Notes: a model not told the origin generated them from the letters alone. 39,461 nt of DNA from Paludibacteraceae bacterium (GCA_905233255.1 CAJOCN010000019.1:1-39461); one strand, 5' to 3'. Counted from the first letter of the stretch, positions 1 to 9,417 are shown. A program made the numbers and translations.

Positions 1-10
1 ATTTTGCACC
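1..10 (+). promoter_or_regulatory. Probable truncated -7 box of the first gene
   Basis: The window opens with ATTTTGCACC, which matches the last part of the TAnnTTTGCA box found upstream of ten other transcription units here. The upstream half lies outside the window, so this is only a partial match. It would place the transcript start about 55 nt before the ATG at 71. Confidence 0.45.
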
Positions 11-70
11 GTGAATTAGTATCGGGGTATTGTGCCCGTTAGAAATACGAAAATTTAACACAAAAATAAT

Positions 71-3000
71 ATGACAAACACATTTAAAAAGAGTTTTCTC
101 GTCATTGCTACTTGCCTAATGGCAGGAGGAATGTTTGCACAGACAACTACTACAAAGACGTACACTTTTGATGACAATGTACCTCTGACCACAGATTGGG
201 ATGTTGCGACCGATGTTCCAACAGGAGGAACAGCAAAATGTGAGATTTCGCAAAACATTGGCGGTTCTTTCTCTACTAAAAATGGAAACTACTTAGGATT
301 AGCATACATAAACAAAAGCGGTATTGAAATAAATATTACATCTACGGCAGAATTCAATAATATAACCTCGTTCTCTATGGATGTTGTATCCGGAGATAAC
401 GGTAAACCGACCTTTGCCGCCTATATAGTAGATGCAAGCGGTAATATCGTTGAGACATTATTTGCTCCCACCGGTGCAAAAGATGGTTTCGCTACGGGCG
501 GTACTAACAAATGGGGAAACAAGACTGTATCAGTTTCAAACAAAACGGGATACATCAAGATTGCAACAGTAGCTTCATCTTCGGGCAAGTATGCTGCAAT
601 TGATAATATAGCGATAACCTATTCCGCAGGTCCATCTACCGATGCTACTCTTAAAAGCTTGAAATACAATGGTACAGATGTACCTAATTTCAGCGCTGCG
701 ACAACGAGTTACGATGTAGAACTGCCTGCCGGAACGACGGCTGTTCCTACAGTGACAGCCGAGAAGAATGACACCAAGGCATCCGATCCTGTCATTACGC
801 AGGCAACGGCTCTACCCGGAGCGGCTACCGTTGTTGTTACTGCAGAAGACGGAACAACGACAAAGACATACACCATCAATTTCACAGTTGCTTCCTCTGC
901 GCCGAAAGTATTGACCGCTACTTGGGATAACATCGCAGGGACTGCCGTTATTGACCAAATCAACAAAACTATAACCGGAAAAGTGGCACAAGGCACCGGT
1001 TTAACGGCTATCACACCTAATTTCACAGGTAATAATATTTCCTCTTGGTCTCCGCAAGGTGCACAAGATTTCACCAATTCAGTCAACTATACCTTCACCA
1101 ATAGTTCCACAAGCGAAACGACAATCTATGCAGTAACAATCACAGAGGTTCCGTTGGTTCATCCTACCGATGTTACCCTCGATCAAAGTTCTCTTAACCT
1201 ACAAATTGGCGGTACTGCTAAATTGAATGCAACGGTCGCTCCGCCTGATGCGACAGACCCCTCCGTGACTTGGTCCACAAGCGATGCTTCTGTTGCAACC
1301 GTCAACGACGGTACTGTTGTCGGCATCGCAGCCGGCTCAGCTACTATCACTGTAAAAACTGTCGATGGGCAAAAGACAGCCACCTGCTCTGTAACCGTAA
1401 CAGCCGGTCCTCCGGTACCCGCTACTACCCTCACCCTCCACGAGCCGGGTGTCTATGAAGGCAAAACGAAAGAAGGAGGCTATGGAGAAAAATTAATAGC
1501 TTTTAATGGTCGCGAGTATGAGGTTTATTTTGTGGGACGCGATGGAAATAGTAAAGCCGGTTTATTCACAAAAAGCGGTACACAGATAGGTACCGGCACT
1601 TCAGACAAGTCTCTCAATGCCGATTGGTTGTCTGCCACCTCGGCTGATGGCTTGGATGGTTCAGGTCGAACCGGAAATGACGAATTTAGCAATGCGACGG
1701 GAAAAGGTAATCTCAAAATGAAAAATGGAGATGAAATGCTCATCCACATTAAGGGATACGACCAATTTACCTTGTGGGGCAAAGACAATAACACCGATCC
1801 TTCCAAAGGAAAATATTTCTATGTCTATATTGATGATGTAGAGCAACCTGTTCAGAATCTGAATTCATCTGATGGAGGCTCGATTCGCAGATACAACATC
1901 ACTACAGGCGAGCATGTTATCAAAGTGACCAGCAAACTGGATGGAGTATGCAAACCTTATGGTTTCTCGCTCCGCGTGGCACAAGTGCCCAAAACGAGCA
2001 TTTTGAAGGGTAATGACTCTACCCAGATAGTCATGCAAGGCGAGGCAATGCGTCCTGTTACTTATTATACCAAGTATAATAGTTTTGGCGAGACTCGTCT
2101 TATATGGAACGGAGCGGAAGCTTCCGGCATTTCGCTTGAAAAACACGGGTCATCCGACCTCGGCGACACACTGGTTTTAAGCGGTATGGCTAAATGCCCT
2201 GTTGGTGTTTATAACTACATTATTCGGACCTACTATAACGGCACTATTGCGGGGGGCATGCCCGGCAAGTTCGAGGTACAATCGGATATCAAGGCGATGA
2301 CTACCACCGCTGCGGATGGATACGAAGGTATGAACATTGACGACATTAAGTTCACGTACCACGCCCTCTCTGCCGACAGCATTACCCTTACGTGGGAGAA
2401 TAACAACGCACCAACAGGTATTACCGGTAGCGGAACAAACGGCATATATACTATCTCCGGAGTTCCTACATCCGCCGGTACATTCATTTATACCGTCAGC
2501 GTTTCGGGCGGAAATAGTATCTCCGACACGATTCTAATCAAGAAATTAGATTTGGGAAATAACCCGATTCTGTATCTGTATAAGAATGCGTTGGCATACA
2601 ACCGCGACGGGGTTTATCAATACCTGACCTCCAATAGTCACAACCTCATCGCGATGAAGACCCTGCAGAGCGGCAAACGTACGGCAGAGCAGTATGCCCC
2701 GTACAAATGGATTCTTATCTCCGAAGATGCGGATGCCAACAACCCGGAGGTGATTGAACTCATTCGTAACGGGTCTGACAAGCCGATTTTGAATCTCAAA
2801 GGCTTTACTTATGCGAAAGGCGAAGACCGCTTAGGTTGGGGCGATCCGAACAACGGAGCTGTCGATTCTACAAAGAAACAAGATGCCGGAAGCTACATTA
2901 TCATGGAGCGCTCCGACCACCCCATCTTCAGTAACTTGGCACCGGCAGACGGCAAGAAAGTAAAGATTCTCGATAACTATGAGAAAAACGGCGTCATGCC

Positions 3001-3706
3001 GATCACCATCAATAATATGCCGAGTTACTTAGCCTCCACCTGTCTGGCTACGGCTCCCACGCGCGGTGAAGAGTATTACGAGGAAGGTCCGCTCCAGACG
3101 GCTATCCACGAGATCTCTGCCGCTCAACACGGCGGAGGCAAATATATCTGCCTGCCTCTGGCACGCCAAGTAACCCTCTCTGCAGATGGCAAGAAACTGC
3201 TCAATAACATTATCAACTACCTGCTCAGCCCCACTCCGGCATCTGTAAAGGCTCCGACGCTCCAGATCACGAGTTTCACCGTAGAAGGTATTCCGGCAGT
3301 GATTAATGAGGAGGATAAGACGATCAAACTGGAGTTGACGGTAGATAAATTCAAAGAACTGGATTCGCTGCGTTCCACCAAGCCTGTTATTACGCTGGCT
3401 GACAGCAAGTACTCGCATGTTTCTCCGGCTTCCGGCGAGGAGGTAAGTATGCAATATAGCATCTTCATGGGTAAGACATACGAGGTAACAGATTACGTCA
3501 ACCGCGTTGTTTATGAGTTCAAGATCCAACTCATCAACCCGCAGGGCATCGAAGAAGTATATGAAGCCGGACAATGGGTAAATATCTTCGACATCTACGG
3601 TCGCAAGGTGGCTACCACTAACGAGGATATCTACACCATGGATCTGCCGAGAGGAATGTATATTGTGGTAACAGAGAGTGGAAACACGCTTAAAATTATG
3701 CGTTAA
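71..3706 (+). CDS. Large secreted multidomain protein with BIG2 Ig-like domain and T9SS-type C-terminal sorting domain
   Basis: 1211 residues with a clear signal peptide (about residues 1-23, ending GGMFAQ). The first 180 residues look like a beta-rich carbohydrate-binding-type domain. Residues ~190-275 resemble a cadherin-like beta-sandwich repeat (starts [11 protein letters not shown]) and ~365-447 are a bacterial Ig-like group 2 domain (ends [10 protein letters not shown]). Further beta domains follow, and ~830-1050 is a domain I do not recognise with certainty. The last ~55 residues ([12 protein letters not shown], then LPRGMYIVV, then LKIMR) fit a type A sorting domain of the type IX secretion system, so the mature protein is probably on the cell surface or released. 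Function may be adhesion or glycan binding; no catalytic motif was identified. The stop codon lies 2 bp before queF, so read-through into the queuosine genes is likely. Confidence 0.85.
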   Translation: MTNTFKKSFLVIATCLMAGGMFAQTTTTKTYTFDDNVPLTTDWDVATDVPTGGTAKCEISQNIGGSFSTKNGNYLGLAYINKSGIEINITSTAEFNNITSFSMDVVSGDNGKPTFAAYIVDASGNIVETLFAPTGAKDGFATGGTNKWGNKTVSVSNKTGYIKIATVASSSGKYAAIDNIAITYSAGPSTDATLKSLKYNGTDVPNFSAATTSYDVELPAGTTAVPTVTAEKNDTKASDPVITQATALPGAATVVVTAEDGTTTKTYTINFTVASSAPKVLTATWDNIAGTAVIDQINKTITGKVAQGTGLTAITPNFTGNNISSWSPQGAQDFTNSVNYTFTNSSTSETTIYAVTITEVPLVHPTDVTLDQSSLNLQIGGTAKLNATVAPPDATDPSVTWSTSDASVATVNDGTVVGIAAGSATITVKTVDGQKTATCSVTVTAGPPVPATTLTLHEPGVYEGKTKEGGYGEKLIAFNGREYEVYFVGRDGNSKAGLFTKSGTQIGTGTSDKSLNADWLSATSADGLDGSGRTGNDEFSNATGKGNLKMKNGDEMLIHIKGYDQFTLWGKDNNTDPSKGKYFYVYIDDVEQPVQNLNSSDGGSIRRYNITTGEHVIKVTSKLDGVCKPYGFSLRVAQVPKTSILKGNDSTQIVMQGEAMRPVTYYTKYNSFGETRLIWNGAEASGISLEKHGSSDLGDTLVLSGMAKCPVGVYNYIIRTYYNGTIAGGMPGKFEVQSDIKAMTTTAADGYEGMNIDDIKFTYHALSADSITLTWENNNAPTGITGSGTNGIYTISGVPTSAGTFIYTVSVSGGNSISDTILIKKLDLGNNPILYLYKNALAYNRDGVYQYLTSNSHNLIAMKTLQSGKRTAEQYAPYKWILISEDADANNPEVIELIRNGSDKPILNLKGFTYAKGEDRLGWGDPNNGAVDSTKKQDAGSYIIMERSDHPIFSNLAPADGKKVKILDNYEKNGVMPITINNMPSYLASTCLATAPTRGEEYYEEGPLQTAIHEISAAQHGGGKYICLPLARQVTLSADGKKLLNNIINYLLSPTPASVKAPTLQITSFTVEGIPAVINEEDKTIKLELTVDKFKELDSLRSTKPVITLADSKYSHVSPASGEEVSMQYSIFMGKTYEVTDYVNRVVYEFKIQLINPQGIEEVYEAGQWVNIFDIYGRKVATTNEDIYTMDLPRGMYIVVTESGNTLKIMR

Positions 3707-3708
3707 TC

Positions 3709-4191
3709 ATGCGGAGTGAAAAAGAATTAGAAGGAGTAACATTACTGGGAAACCAGCACACACATTACAGTGACAACTACAACCCGGAGGTCCTGGAGAC
3801 CTTCCCGAACAAACACCCGGAAAACGAGTATCTGGTGACATTCAACTGCCCGGAGTTCACTACCTTATGTCCTAAAACAGGGCAGCCGGACTTCGGACAC
3901 CTCTACATCAGTTATATCCCGCGCGAACGGATGGTGGAGAGCAAGAGCCTCAAGCTCTATCTCTTCTCTTTCCGCAACCACGGCGATTTCCATGAGGATT
4001 GCGTGAACATCATCATGAAGGACTTGGTCAAACTGATGGATCCTAAGTATCTGGAGGTCACCGGCTATTTCTTGCCACGCGGAGGAATCAGTATCTACCC
4101 CTTTGCGAACTATGCTGACGCCGATCACCAGGAGCTCAAGGCACAACGCCTCCGCGAGCAACTGAGTACAGTCACTACGCATCGTTCATAA
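3709..4191 (+). CDS. queF: QueF, NADPH-dependent preQ0 reductase (7-cyano-7-deazaguanine reductase)
   Basis: 160 residues, the length of the short unimodular QueF class. QueF reduces preQ0 to preQ1 with two NADPH, the last free-base step of queuosine synthesis in the cytoplasm. The nucleophilic cysteine is Cys54 in [14 protein letters not shown], with the conserved Asp61, and the QueF family motif is seen as ESKSLKLY. The C-terminal part carries [13 protein letters not shown], typical of the family. It starts 2 bp after the stop of the secreted protein gene and leads queC, queD and queE, giving the whole preQ0/preQ1 branch except GTP cyclohydrolase. No preQ1 riboswitch is recognisable in front of it. 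Confidence 0.95.
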   Translation: MRSEKELEGVTLLGNQHTHYSDNYNPEVLETFPNKHPENEYLVTFNCPEFTTLCPKTGQPDFGHLYISYIPRERMVESKSLKLYLFSFRNHGDFHEDCVNIIMKDLVKLMDPKYLEVTGYFLPRGGISIYPFANYADADHQELKAQRLREQLSTVTTHRS

Positions 4192-4235
4192 GTCGGAAAT
4201 CGTAATTTTTAATTTATAATTCGTAATTGTTAATA
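4192..4235 (+). repeat. Stuttering AT-rich word repeat between queF and queC
   Basis: The gap repeats the word cgtaattttt / aatttataat / tcgtaattgt with a period near 10. It resembles other gap repeats in this window and carries no recognisable gene or terminator. Confidence 0.6.
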
Positions 4236-4889
4236 ATGAAAGATAGTTTGATTGTATTATCGGGCGGTCTGGATTCAACAACGATGCTCTACGAGTATCA
4301 GTACCGCATCGGCATGGCTGTTTCGTTCCATTACGGCAGCAACCATAATGACCGCGAATTGGAGTTTGCCAAATTGCATTGCGAGCGTTTGGGAATACCT
4401 CACATGGTGATCCGACTGCCGTTTATCAAGCAGTTCTTCCGCTCTTCCCTTTTGGAGGGCGCAGACGCTATTCCTGAGGGTAACTACGACGAGGATAACA
4501 TGAAATCCACTGTTGTCCCTTTCCGTAACGGGATCATGCTCTCTATTGCCGCCGGCATTGCAGAGAACAACAAGTTTCAGTATGTCATGCTGGCCAATCA
4601 CGCCGGTGACCATACCATCTATCCCGACTGCCGGCCGGAGTTCGTCGAGGCGATGAACAACGCCATTCATTACGGCACATGGAACGGCGTACAGCTCCTT
4701 ACGCCTTACACCCATCTCACCAAGGCGGAAATTGCCGCAAAGGGCAAGGACCTGAATCTGGACTACGCCGAGACTTGGAGTTGCTACAAGGGCGGTGAGC
4801 ACCACTGCGGCGTGTGCGGTACCTGCCGCGAGCGCAAGGAAGCCCTCGCACAAGCCGGCATCGAGGATCACACCATTTACGATAACTGA
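4236..4889 (+). CDS. queC: QueC, 7-cyano-7-deazaguanine (preQ0) synthase
   Basis: 217 residues from the ATG at 4236; an upstream in-frame TTG at 4227 is less likely. QueC converts 7-carboxy-7-deazaguanine to preQ0 with ATP and ammonia. The N-terminal SGGLDSTT is the PP-loop ATP-pyrophosphatase motif, and the C-terminal zinc site is CX7CX2CX2C within CYKGGEHHC, GVC and GTC. NHAGDHTIYPDCRPEF in the middle is the family signature. It is the second gene of the que cluster, after a 44-bp repeat-bearing gap. Confidence 0.96.
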   Translation: MKDSLIVLSGGLDSTTMLYEYQYRIGMAVSFHYGSNHNDRELEFAKLHCERLGIPHMVIRLPFIKQFFRSSLLEGADAIPEGNYDEDNMKSTVVPFRNGIMLSIAAGIAENNKFQYVMLANHAGDHTIYPDCRPEFVEAMNNAIHYGTWNGVQLLTPYTHLTKAEIAAKGKDLNLDYAETWSCYKGGEHHCGVCGTCRERKEALAQAGIEDHTIYDN

Positions 4890-4895
4890 TTAAAA

Positions 4896-4912
4896 CCTCT
4901 TCGGCAAAGAGG
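4896..4912 (+). other. Short hairpin between queC and queD
   Basis: CCTCTT (4896-4901) pairs with AAGAGG (4907-4912) over a 5-nt loop. There is no T tract after it, so it is more likely a processing or stability element than a terminator. The sequence does not match the preQ1-I riboswitch pattern. Confidence 0.4.
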
Positions 4913-4949
4913 AGTCCCCGACGGGTGCTAAAACAATTGCCGAACGCGA

Positions 4950-5282
4950 ATGTATTACGTAGAGAAAAGAATAGAGATTTCCGCTGCGCATAACCTTATG
5001 CTCTCTTATGAGAGCAAGTGTGAAACATTGCACGGCCACAACTGGGTCATCGTTGTCTATTGCAAAGCCAAAGAGCTCAACCGCGACGGAATGGTGACGG
5101 ACTTCACCCATATCAAGCGGATTGTCAAGGACACCTTTGACCATAAGTATATAAACGAAGTATTGGATGTCAATCCATCGGCAGAAAACATTGCCCGCTG
5201 GATTTGCGACCATGTGGAGAATTGCTACAAGGTCTCCGTACAGGAATCAGAAGGCAACGTAGCCATATACGAGCGAGACTAG
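4950..5282 (+). CDS. queD: QueD, 6-carboxy-5,6,7,8-tetrahydropterin synthase
   Basis: 110 residues, normal for QueD. It converts dihydroneopterin triphosphate to 6-carboxytetrahydropterin, the substrate of QueE. The zinc ligands are His14 (in SAAHNL) and His28/His30 (in CETLHGHNW), with catalytic Cys24. Asp64-His65 in FDHKYIN and a C-terminal Glu (in SEGNVAIYERD) complete the tunnelling-fold active site. The CxxxHGH spacing and queC/queE context favour QueD over eukaryotic-type PTPS. 60 bp separate it from queC and 27 bp from queE. Confidence 0.95.
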   Translation: MYYVEKRIEISAAHNLMLSYESKCETLHGHNWVIVVYCKAKELNRDGMVTDFTHIKRIVKDTFDHKYINEVLDVNPSAENIARWICDHVENCYKVSVQESEGNVAIYERD

Positions 5283-5309
5283 TCTGCAAGACGACTAAGT
5301 CAACCAATA

Positions 5310-5972
5310 ATGTACAGAGTCAACGAAATATTCTTCACCCTTCAGGGAGAGGGAGCACACAGCGGTATTCCCGCTGTGTTTGTTCGGTTTAGCGGTTGTA
5401 ACCTGCGCTGCCCGTGGTGCGACACCGATTTTGCGAATTACACAGAGATGACCGCCGACGAGATTATTCGCGCAATGCAGGAACTCTACAACATACCCAA
5501 TGAGCGCCGTAAGATGTGCGTACTCACAGGCGGCGAGCCGAGCCTGCAGGTGGATAAGCCGCTTGTCGAGGCACTCCACGAAGCCGGTTTCTATATATGT
5601 ATAGAGACCAACGGCACACATTCCCTGCCCGACGGCATTGATTGGATTACATGTTCGCCGAAGATGATTACCTCTCCGCTAAAACAGAAAGGGACAGACG
5701 AAAAACCTACCCACCTGGCGCTCCGTAAAGTGAACGAAGTCAAGGTGGTGTTCACCGGTACGTACAATCCCGAGATATGGCGGAGCCAACTGGAGGCAGA
5801 GCATTGGATGCTACAACCGCTGCGGTATAACGGCGAGTGGCTGCTGATGAGCGGAATAGACGATTTCGAGATAGACAGCAACGACAATCTGGACGATACT
5901 GTGCGGTATATTCTCTCCCACCCTTTCTGGCGTCTCAGTGTGCAGTTACATAAAATAGCAGGCCTCCGTTAA
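5310..5972 (+). CDS. queE: QueE, 7-carboxy-7-deazaguanine synthase (radical SAM)
   Basis: 220 residues. QueE rearranges 6-carboxytetrahydropterin to 7-carboxy-7-deazaguanine. The radical SAM cluster ligands are Cys30, Cys34 and Cys37 in the CX3CX2C motif CNLRCPWC, followed by DTDF. The N-terminal FFTLQGEGAHSG and the SAM-binding LTGGEPSLQ are family hallmarks, and ETNGTHSLPDGIDWITCSPK is typical of the bacterial enzyme. It is the last gene of the cluster and converges on the DJ-1-family gene. Confidence 0.95.
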   Translation: MYRVNEIFFTLQGEGAHSGIPAVFVRFSGCNLRCPWCDTDFANYTEMTADEIIRAMQELYNIPNERRKMCVLTGGEPSLQVDKPLVEALHEAGFYICIETNGTHSLPDGIDWITCSPKMITSPLKQKGTDEKPTHLALRKVNEVKVVFTGTYNPEIWRSQLEAEHWMLQPLRYNGEWLLMSGIDDFEIDSNDNLDDTVRYILSHPFWRLSVQLHKIAGLR

Positions 5973-6054
5973 GAAGCCTACTATGTTCTATATTAGAACT
6001 ACATCGGGAGATGGTCCCGTGATGGTCCCGTTAAAATGTTGTATTTTACTCGTA
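5973..6054. other. Convergent gap between queE and DJ-1-family gene, small hairpins and a tandem 11-mer
   Basis: Contains GTTCTA (5985-5990) pairing with TAGAAC (5994-5999) over TAT, and a tandem duplication of gatggtcccgt (6010-6020 and 6021-6031) whose TCCCG can pair with CGGGA at 6005-6009. One or both could end transcription from either side, but neither is a classic terminator. Confidence 0.4.
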
Positions 6055-6582
6055 TTAATACTGCGCCTTATCGTACACCTCGTCTGCCACTTCCGACCCT
6101 GCCAGACGCTCGATAATACAGAACGCGAAGTCGGAACTCAGTCCCGGTCCTTTAGCGGTGATGATATTCTTCGACTCCACCACCAAGCCACCTACATAAC
6201 TCTCGCCCAGCGGCTCTTGGCAGCCGGGGTAGCAGGTAGCCTGCTTGCCTTTCAGAATACCTAATTTACCAAGCACCATCGGCGCGGCACAAATTGCGGC
6301 AATCAGTTTGTCGGCTTTGTTGTGCTCCACGAGCAACTCACAGAGCGCAGAACAGTCACCTAACTTGGTTTGACCGCCAGGGAGGATTAACATCTCTGCA
6401 TCCGAAAAATCTATCCGTTCAATCAGCCCATCTGCTTCAACGGCGATGTTATGCGCGCCGAGAACCATCGGATTACCGGTAATAGAGACTGTAGTCACCG
6501 CAATGTTCGCGCGGCGCAGTAAGTCAATCGTTGTGATTGCCTCGATTTCCTCGAAACCGTTGTCAAGAAAAAGATAATTCAT
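6055..6582 (-). CDS. DJ-1/PfpI family protein (DJ-1 subfamily)
   Basis: 175 residues from ATG 6582; a longer reading frame upstream lies inside tonB and is not needed. The DJ-1 active site is visible: nucleophile Cys98 in AAICAAPMVLG (nucleophile elbow) and Glu14 in GFEEIEA. LILPGG at ~66-70 is the class I glutamine amidotransferase-like fold signature. Members act as glyoxalase III/deglycase-like or redox-stress proteins or, as in ThiJ, have no settled role. The start is 1 nt after the tonB stop, so it is translated as the last gene of the pdxJ-exbB-exbD-tonB operon. Confidence 0.9.
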   Translation of the reverse strand: MNYLFLDNGFEEIEAITTIDLLRRANIAVTTVSITGNPMVLGAHNIAVEADGLIERIDFSDAEMLILPGGQTKLGDCSALCELLVEHNKADKLIAAICAAPMVLGKLGILKGKQATCYPGCQEPLGESYVGGLVVESKNIITAKGPGLSSDFAFCIIERLAGSEVADEVYDKAQY

Positions 6583-6583
6583 A

Positions 6584-7351
6584 CTAATTAATCTTAAATA
6601 TATAGGTAATTGTTCCGATCTGATCATGGTCGCCCTCGGTGAACTTCGCCTTACGCGCTGCCTCCAGGGCTACTTGTATCGTTTGTTTGTCAGAGATAGT
6701 ACCTCCGGTTGTCTCGCGTGCGTCGATCACATTCCCCGCCGCGTTCACACGGATCTGTACCACTACTTTGCCTTCCTGATTATAGTTATTGGACGGTGGC
6801 GGCAAGGTACCTTTGATTCCTCGCCCGGACAGATTCCATGAGTTGCCGCCCGAGGTACCGTGACCTACAGGATTGCCCTTCACGCCGTTGCCTTGGGTAG
6901 TGCCGGAACCGGTATTCGCGCCGGTTTTCCCGAACAGCCCGGCTAAAGCGTTGGCTTTCGCGGTAGCCTCTGCCTCTTTCTGCTTGCGGGCACGTTCTGC
7001 TGCCTCGCGTTCCTCTTTCTCCTTACGCGCTCGCTCCATAGCTAATGTCTCCTCCTCGGAGAGTATATGCTCGGTTGGAGGTGCAGGAGTCGGTTGGGTT
7101 ACGGCCGGAGCCGCAGGTGCAGAAGGAGCATCTTCCGGCACGGCAGTAGGATCAGGTTGTTCCGACCGATAACCACCGGTATTAGGAATCTCCTCCAGGA
7201 AAGCAATCTCTATGCCTTCCTCCTGCTCCGGCGCTACAGCTTCCAGACGGATATACCATAGCAGCAACCCTACCAACAGCAGGAAGAGAACCGTTCCTGT
7301 AGCAGCCGTTATATGTCGCTCTTGTTTTTTTGTCATGAGATAATCCGCCAT
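6584..7351 (-). CDS. TonB-family energy transducer
   Basis: 255 residues from ATG 7351 (a second ATG, MTKK, is 5 codons in). One N-terminal membrane segment (~18-34, TVLFLLLVGLLLWYI) is followed by a Pro/Ala/Glu-rich stretch, a charged helical segment rich in Glu/Lys/Arg/Ala (~98-132) and a Gly/Asn-rich linker. The C-terminal domain (~190-255: GKVVVQIRVNAAGNVIDA, ending ITYIFKIN) is the TonB/TolA C-terminal fold. It couples the ExbBD proton channel to outer-membrane receptors. The TolA-like charged helix makes a Tol-type role possible. It lies 18 bp after exbD and 1 bp before the DJ-1-family gene. Confidence 0.9.
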   Translation of the reverse strand: MADYLMTKKQERHITAATGTVLFLLLVGLLLWYIRLEAVAPEQEEGIEIAFLEEIPNTGGYRSEQPDPTAVPEDAPSAPAAPAVTQPTPAPPTEHILSEEETLAMERARKEKEEREAAERARKQKEAEATAKANALAGLFGKTGANTGSGTTQGNGVKGNPVGHGTSGGNSWNLSGRGIKGTLPPPSNNYNQEGKVVVQIRVNAAGNVIDARETTGGTISDKQTIQVALEAARKAKFTEGDHDQIGTITYIFKIN

Positions 7352-7369
7352 GCATAGCGGACATGTAAA

Positions 7370-7777
7370 CTATCGTTTTGTGGCTACAACCAATTTCATC
7401 TTGTGTTCATTGGCGATATCAAGCACGCGAACCACCTCTTTGTACGCCACATCCTCATCGGCATGCAGCGCAATATACATCGTAGTGTCAGAAGCCTGAA
7501 TAGTACTTAGATAATTCTCCAGATCATCGGGAGCAATAGCCACTGGTTTCGCCTTGCCTAACGCTACAAAATAGTTGCCTAAGTTATCAATCGATACTTT
7601 CGCCACCTGCGGTCGCGACACTTTCTCCGCGCGTGAAGTCGGCAGGTTGATCTTGATATCATTGGGAGACGACATTGTAGAGGCCATGACGAAGAACAGG
7701 AGTAACAAGAACACCAAGTCCGTCATAGAACTCATCGCAAACGTCGCTTCTACCCTATTGCGTCTTTTCAATGCCAT
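7370..7777 (-). CDS. exbD: ExbD/TolR biopolymer transport protein
   Basis: 135 residues. One N-terminal transmembrane helix contains the conserved proton-path aspartate, Asp20 in SSMTDLVFLLLLFFV, and the N-terminus RRNRVEATFAMSSM is typical of Bacteroidota ExbD. The rest is a small periplasmic domain ending ANEHKMKLVVATKR. It forms the proton-motive-force motor with the ExbB homologue, whose stop lies 1 bp upstream of this ATG. Confidence 0.95.
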   Translation of the reverse strand: MALKRRNRVEATFAMSSMTDLVFLLLLFFVMASTMSSPNDIKINLPTSRAEKVSRPQVAKVSIDNLGNYFVALGKAKPVAIAPDDLENYLSTIQASDTTMYIALHADEDVAYKEVVRVLDIANEHKMKLVVATKR

Positions 7778-7778
7778 A

Positions 7779-8471
7779 TTATGCCGGTTCGTTTAGAAGA
7801 TCCATGAACTCAAGCGTGCGGCTCTCCAGCAGGCGCACTACGCGGTCTATCCGGGAGACGAGGTAGTTATAGGCGAACATCGCCAGAATACCTACGATCA
7901 GACCGCCGATGGTCGTTACCATCGCCTGATACATACCCGTCGAGAGGGCGCTCATCTCAATCATACCGCCGGAGGTCTGCGCCATGTTATAGAAGGTTTG
8001 CACCATACCGAGTACCGTTCCGAGGAAACCGAGCATCGGCGCGCCACCGGCGATCGTAGCCATGATGACGAGTCCTTTCTCCAGACGGCCTACCTCCAGA
8101 TTACCTACGTTCTCAATAGCAACCTGCACATCTTGCATCGGACGACCGATACGGGTGATACCTTTCTCAATCATGTGCGCTGACGGGGTGTCAGTCTGCT
8201 TGCAAAGGTTGAGCGCGGAGTCAATCTTACCCTCATGAATATAGTCGCGTATACGATCCATGAATGACTTGTCCTCGCGCGTAGCCTGTTTGATTACCAC
8301 CAGACGGGCGATAAATATATAGCACGCCACAGCCAACAGAAGCGCGAGGATCACCATGATCCATCCGCCGTACTGCGCCATTTCCCATAAGTTGATAGAC
8401 GTTTCCTGTGCGGGCTCTACAGCCTCCGTCATTGCCTCTTCAAGGGCAATTGTGTCAATTTGTAGTAACAT
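7779..8471 (-). CDS. exbB: ExbB/TolQ/MotA-family proton channel subunit
   Basis: 230 residues from ATG 8471 (a longer frame would need a TTG at 8483). Three membrane segments are visible: ~34-56 (GGWIMVILALLLAVACYIFI), ~130-155 (GAPMLGFLGTVLGMVQTFYNM) and ~170-195 (MVTTIGGLIVGILAMFAYNYL). GFLGTVLGM and the TTxGGLxVGI block are the MotA_ExbB signature. With ExbD and the TonB-like protein it forms the inner-membrane energising complex. Preceded by pdxJ across a gap holding a word repeat. Confidence 0.95.
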   Translation of the reverse strand: MLLQIDTIALEEAMTEAVEPAQETSINLWEMAQYGGWIMVILALLLAVACYIFIARLVVIKQATREDKSFMDRIRDYIHEGKIDSALNLCKQTDTPSAHMIEKGITRIGRPMQDVQVAIENVGNLEVGRLEKGLVIMATIAGGAPMLGFLGTVLGMVQTFYNMAQTSGGMIEMSALSTGMYQAMVTTIGGLIVGILAMFAYNYLVSRIDRVVRLLESRTLEFMDLLNEPA

Positions 8472-8504
8472 ATAAATCTTCAAATTTTCAAATCTTCAAA
8501 TTAC
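8472..8504 (-). repeat. Heptamer/octamer word repeat between pdxJ and exbB
   Basis: The gap is built from repeats of (a)atcttcaaa and attttcaaa: aatcttcaaattttcaaa and then atcttcaaatt. It is one of the set of stuttering gap repeats listed in the findings. Confidence 0.7.
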
Positions 8505-9218
8505 TTACTTTAGTAAGTCCAAATATTCCTGTATTGTCTCCTGAATACCCAGGTAGAGCGAGTCGCAGATGATAGCGTGACCTATAGACACCTCTGCAGT
8601 CCATGGGAATGCCTGTATGAAGGCCTTGAGGTTCTTGAGGTTCAGATCATGTCCCGCGTTCATGCCGAGCCCCAGTTCATGGGCTTTCTCAGCTGCCGGA
8701 CGATATTTCTCAATCGCTTTCTTGGGATCCTCGGAGAACATCTCCGCATACGGGCCGGTGTACAACTCCACGCGGTCGGCTCCGGTACGCAACGCGTACT
8801 CTACCATCACCGGATCGGGATCCACAAAGATGCTCACGCGAATCCGGTATGAGTGCAACTGGTTGACTACCCCTTTCAGAAAATCAAGATGCCGACGTGT
8901 ATCCCAACCGTGGTTGGAAGTCAGTTGACCGGGATCATCAGGCACTAAAGTCACCTGTGTCGGACGAATATCGGTCACCAGTGCCAGAAAATCCTCCGTG
9001 GGGTTGCCCTCCACGTTTAACTCGGTCTTGACCATCGACTTGAGTTGATACACATCCTCCTTGCGGATATGCCGCTCGTCTGGACGGGGATGAACGGTAA
9101 TACCCTGCGCGCCGAAAAGCTCGCAATCGACAGCAAAACGCTGTACGTCAGGCATGTTGCCGCCGCGCGCATTGCGCAGCGTGGCTACCTTGTTGATGTT
9201 TACACTTAGCTTCGTCAT
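8505..9218 (-). CDS. pdxJ: PdxJ, pyridoxine 5'-phosphate synthase
   Basis: 237 residues from ATG 9218; an upstream in-frame TTG at 9233 is less likely. PdxJ condenses 3-amino-1-hydroxyacetone phosphate with deoxyxylulose 5-phosphate to pyridoxine 5'-phosphate in DXP-dependent vitamin B6 synthesis. Conserved blocks: LSVNINKVATLRNARGG at the start, GITVHPRPDERHI, NVEGNP (catalytic Glu), VTLVPDDPGQLTSNHGWD and GMNAGHDLNL (catalytic His). It opens the operon that continues into exbB-exbD-tonB, an arrangement common in Bacteroidota. Confidence 0.96.
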   Translation of the reverse strand: MTKLSVNINKVATLRNARGGNMPDVQRFAVDCELFGAQGITVHPRPDERHIRKEDVYQLKSMVKTELNVEGNPTEDFLALVTDIRPTQVTLVPDDPGQLTSNHGWDTRRHLDFLKGVVNQLHSYRIRVSIFVDPDPVMVEYALRTGADRVELYTGPYAEMFSEDPKKAIEKYRPAAEKAHELGLGMNAGHDLNLKNLKAFIQAFPWTAEVSIGHAIICDSLYLGIQETIQEYLDLLK

Positions 9219-9246
9219 CGCTCTTTTCCTCAATTCTTATCCCTAT

Positions 9247-9304
9247 GGGAACGATTATCTTTCGATTTTCTTTTCCCTGCGGGAACGATTATCTTTCGAT
9301 TTTC
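9247..9304. repeat. Two 24-bp direct repeats in the pdxJ leader
   Basis: The 24-mer beginning gggaacgattatc and ending ttcgattttc occurs at 9247-9270 and again at 9281-9304, each preceded by ccct. Both copies lie between the predicted pdxJ transcript start and its ATG, so they are in the 5' leader of that operon. Confidence 0.8.
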
Positions 9305-9308
9305 GCTG

Positions 9309-9339
9309 CAAATTTACTGCTTTTTTTTGACATACGCAA
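9309..9339 (-). promoter_or_regulatory. Promoter of the pdxJ-exbB-exbD-tonB operon
   Basis: On the minus strand: -33 TTGC (9336-9339), 19-nt spacer, -7 TAAATTTG (9309-9316). This fits the Bacteroidota primary sigma consensus. Its spacer is identical in all 19 positions to that of the glyS promoter at 30420-30450. Confidence 0.8.
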
Positions 9340-9386
9340 GCCCCAGCGCATTTTTACAAAATTTTTGAAGATTTTTACTCTATTTC

Positions 9387-9417
9387 TTGCATATATGCAA
9401 TTTTTGTTGTATCTTTG
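9387..9417 (+). promoter_or_regulatory. Promoter of the GH13 gene pair
   Basis: -33 TTGC (9387-9390), 19-nt spacer, -7 TATCTTTG (9410-9417), 20 nt before the ATG at 9438. The -33 region is the palindrome TTGCATATATGCAA. Confidence 0.8.

Noticed and set aside
3029..3574. 181-codon minus-strand frame opposite the large secreted protein gene
   Set aside because: No domain, promoter or neighbour support; the plus-strand frame continues through it to a T9SS tail.
4890..4949. Possible preQ1 riboswitch between queC and queD
   Set aside because: Only a 6-bp hairpin is present; the A-rich pseudoknot strand and loop sequence of preQ1-I are missing, and it lies inside the operon.
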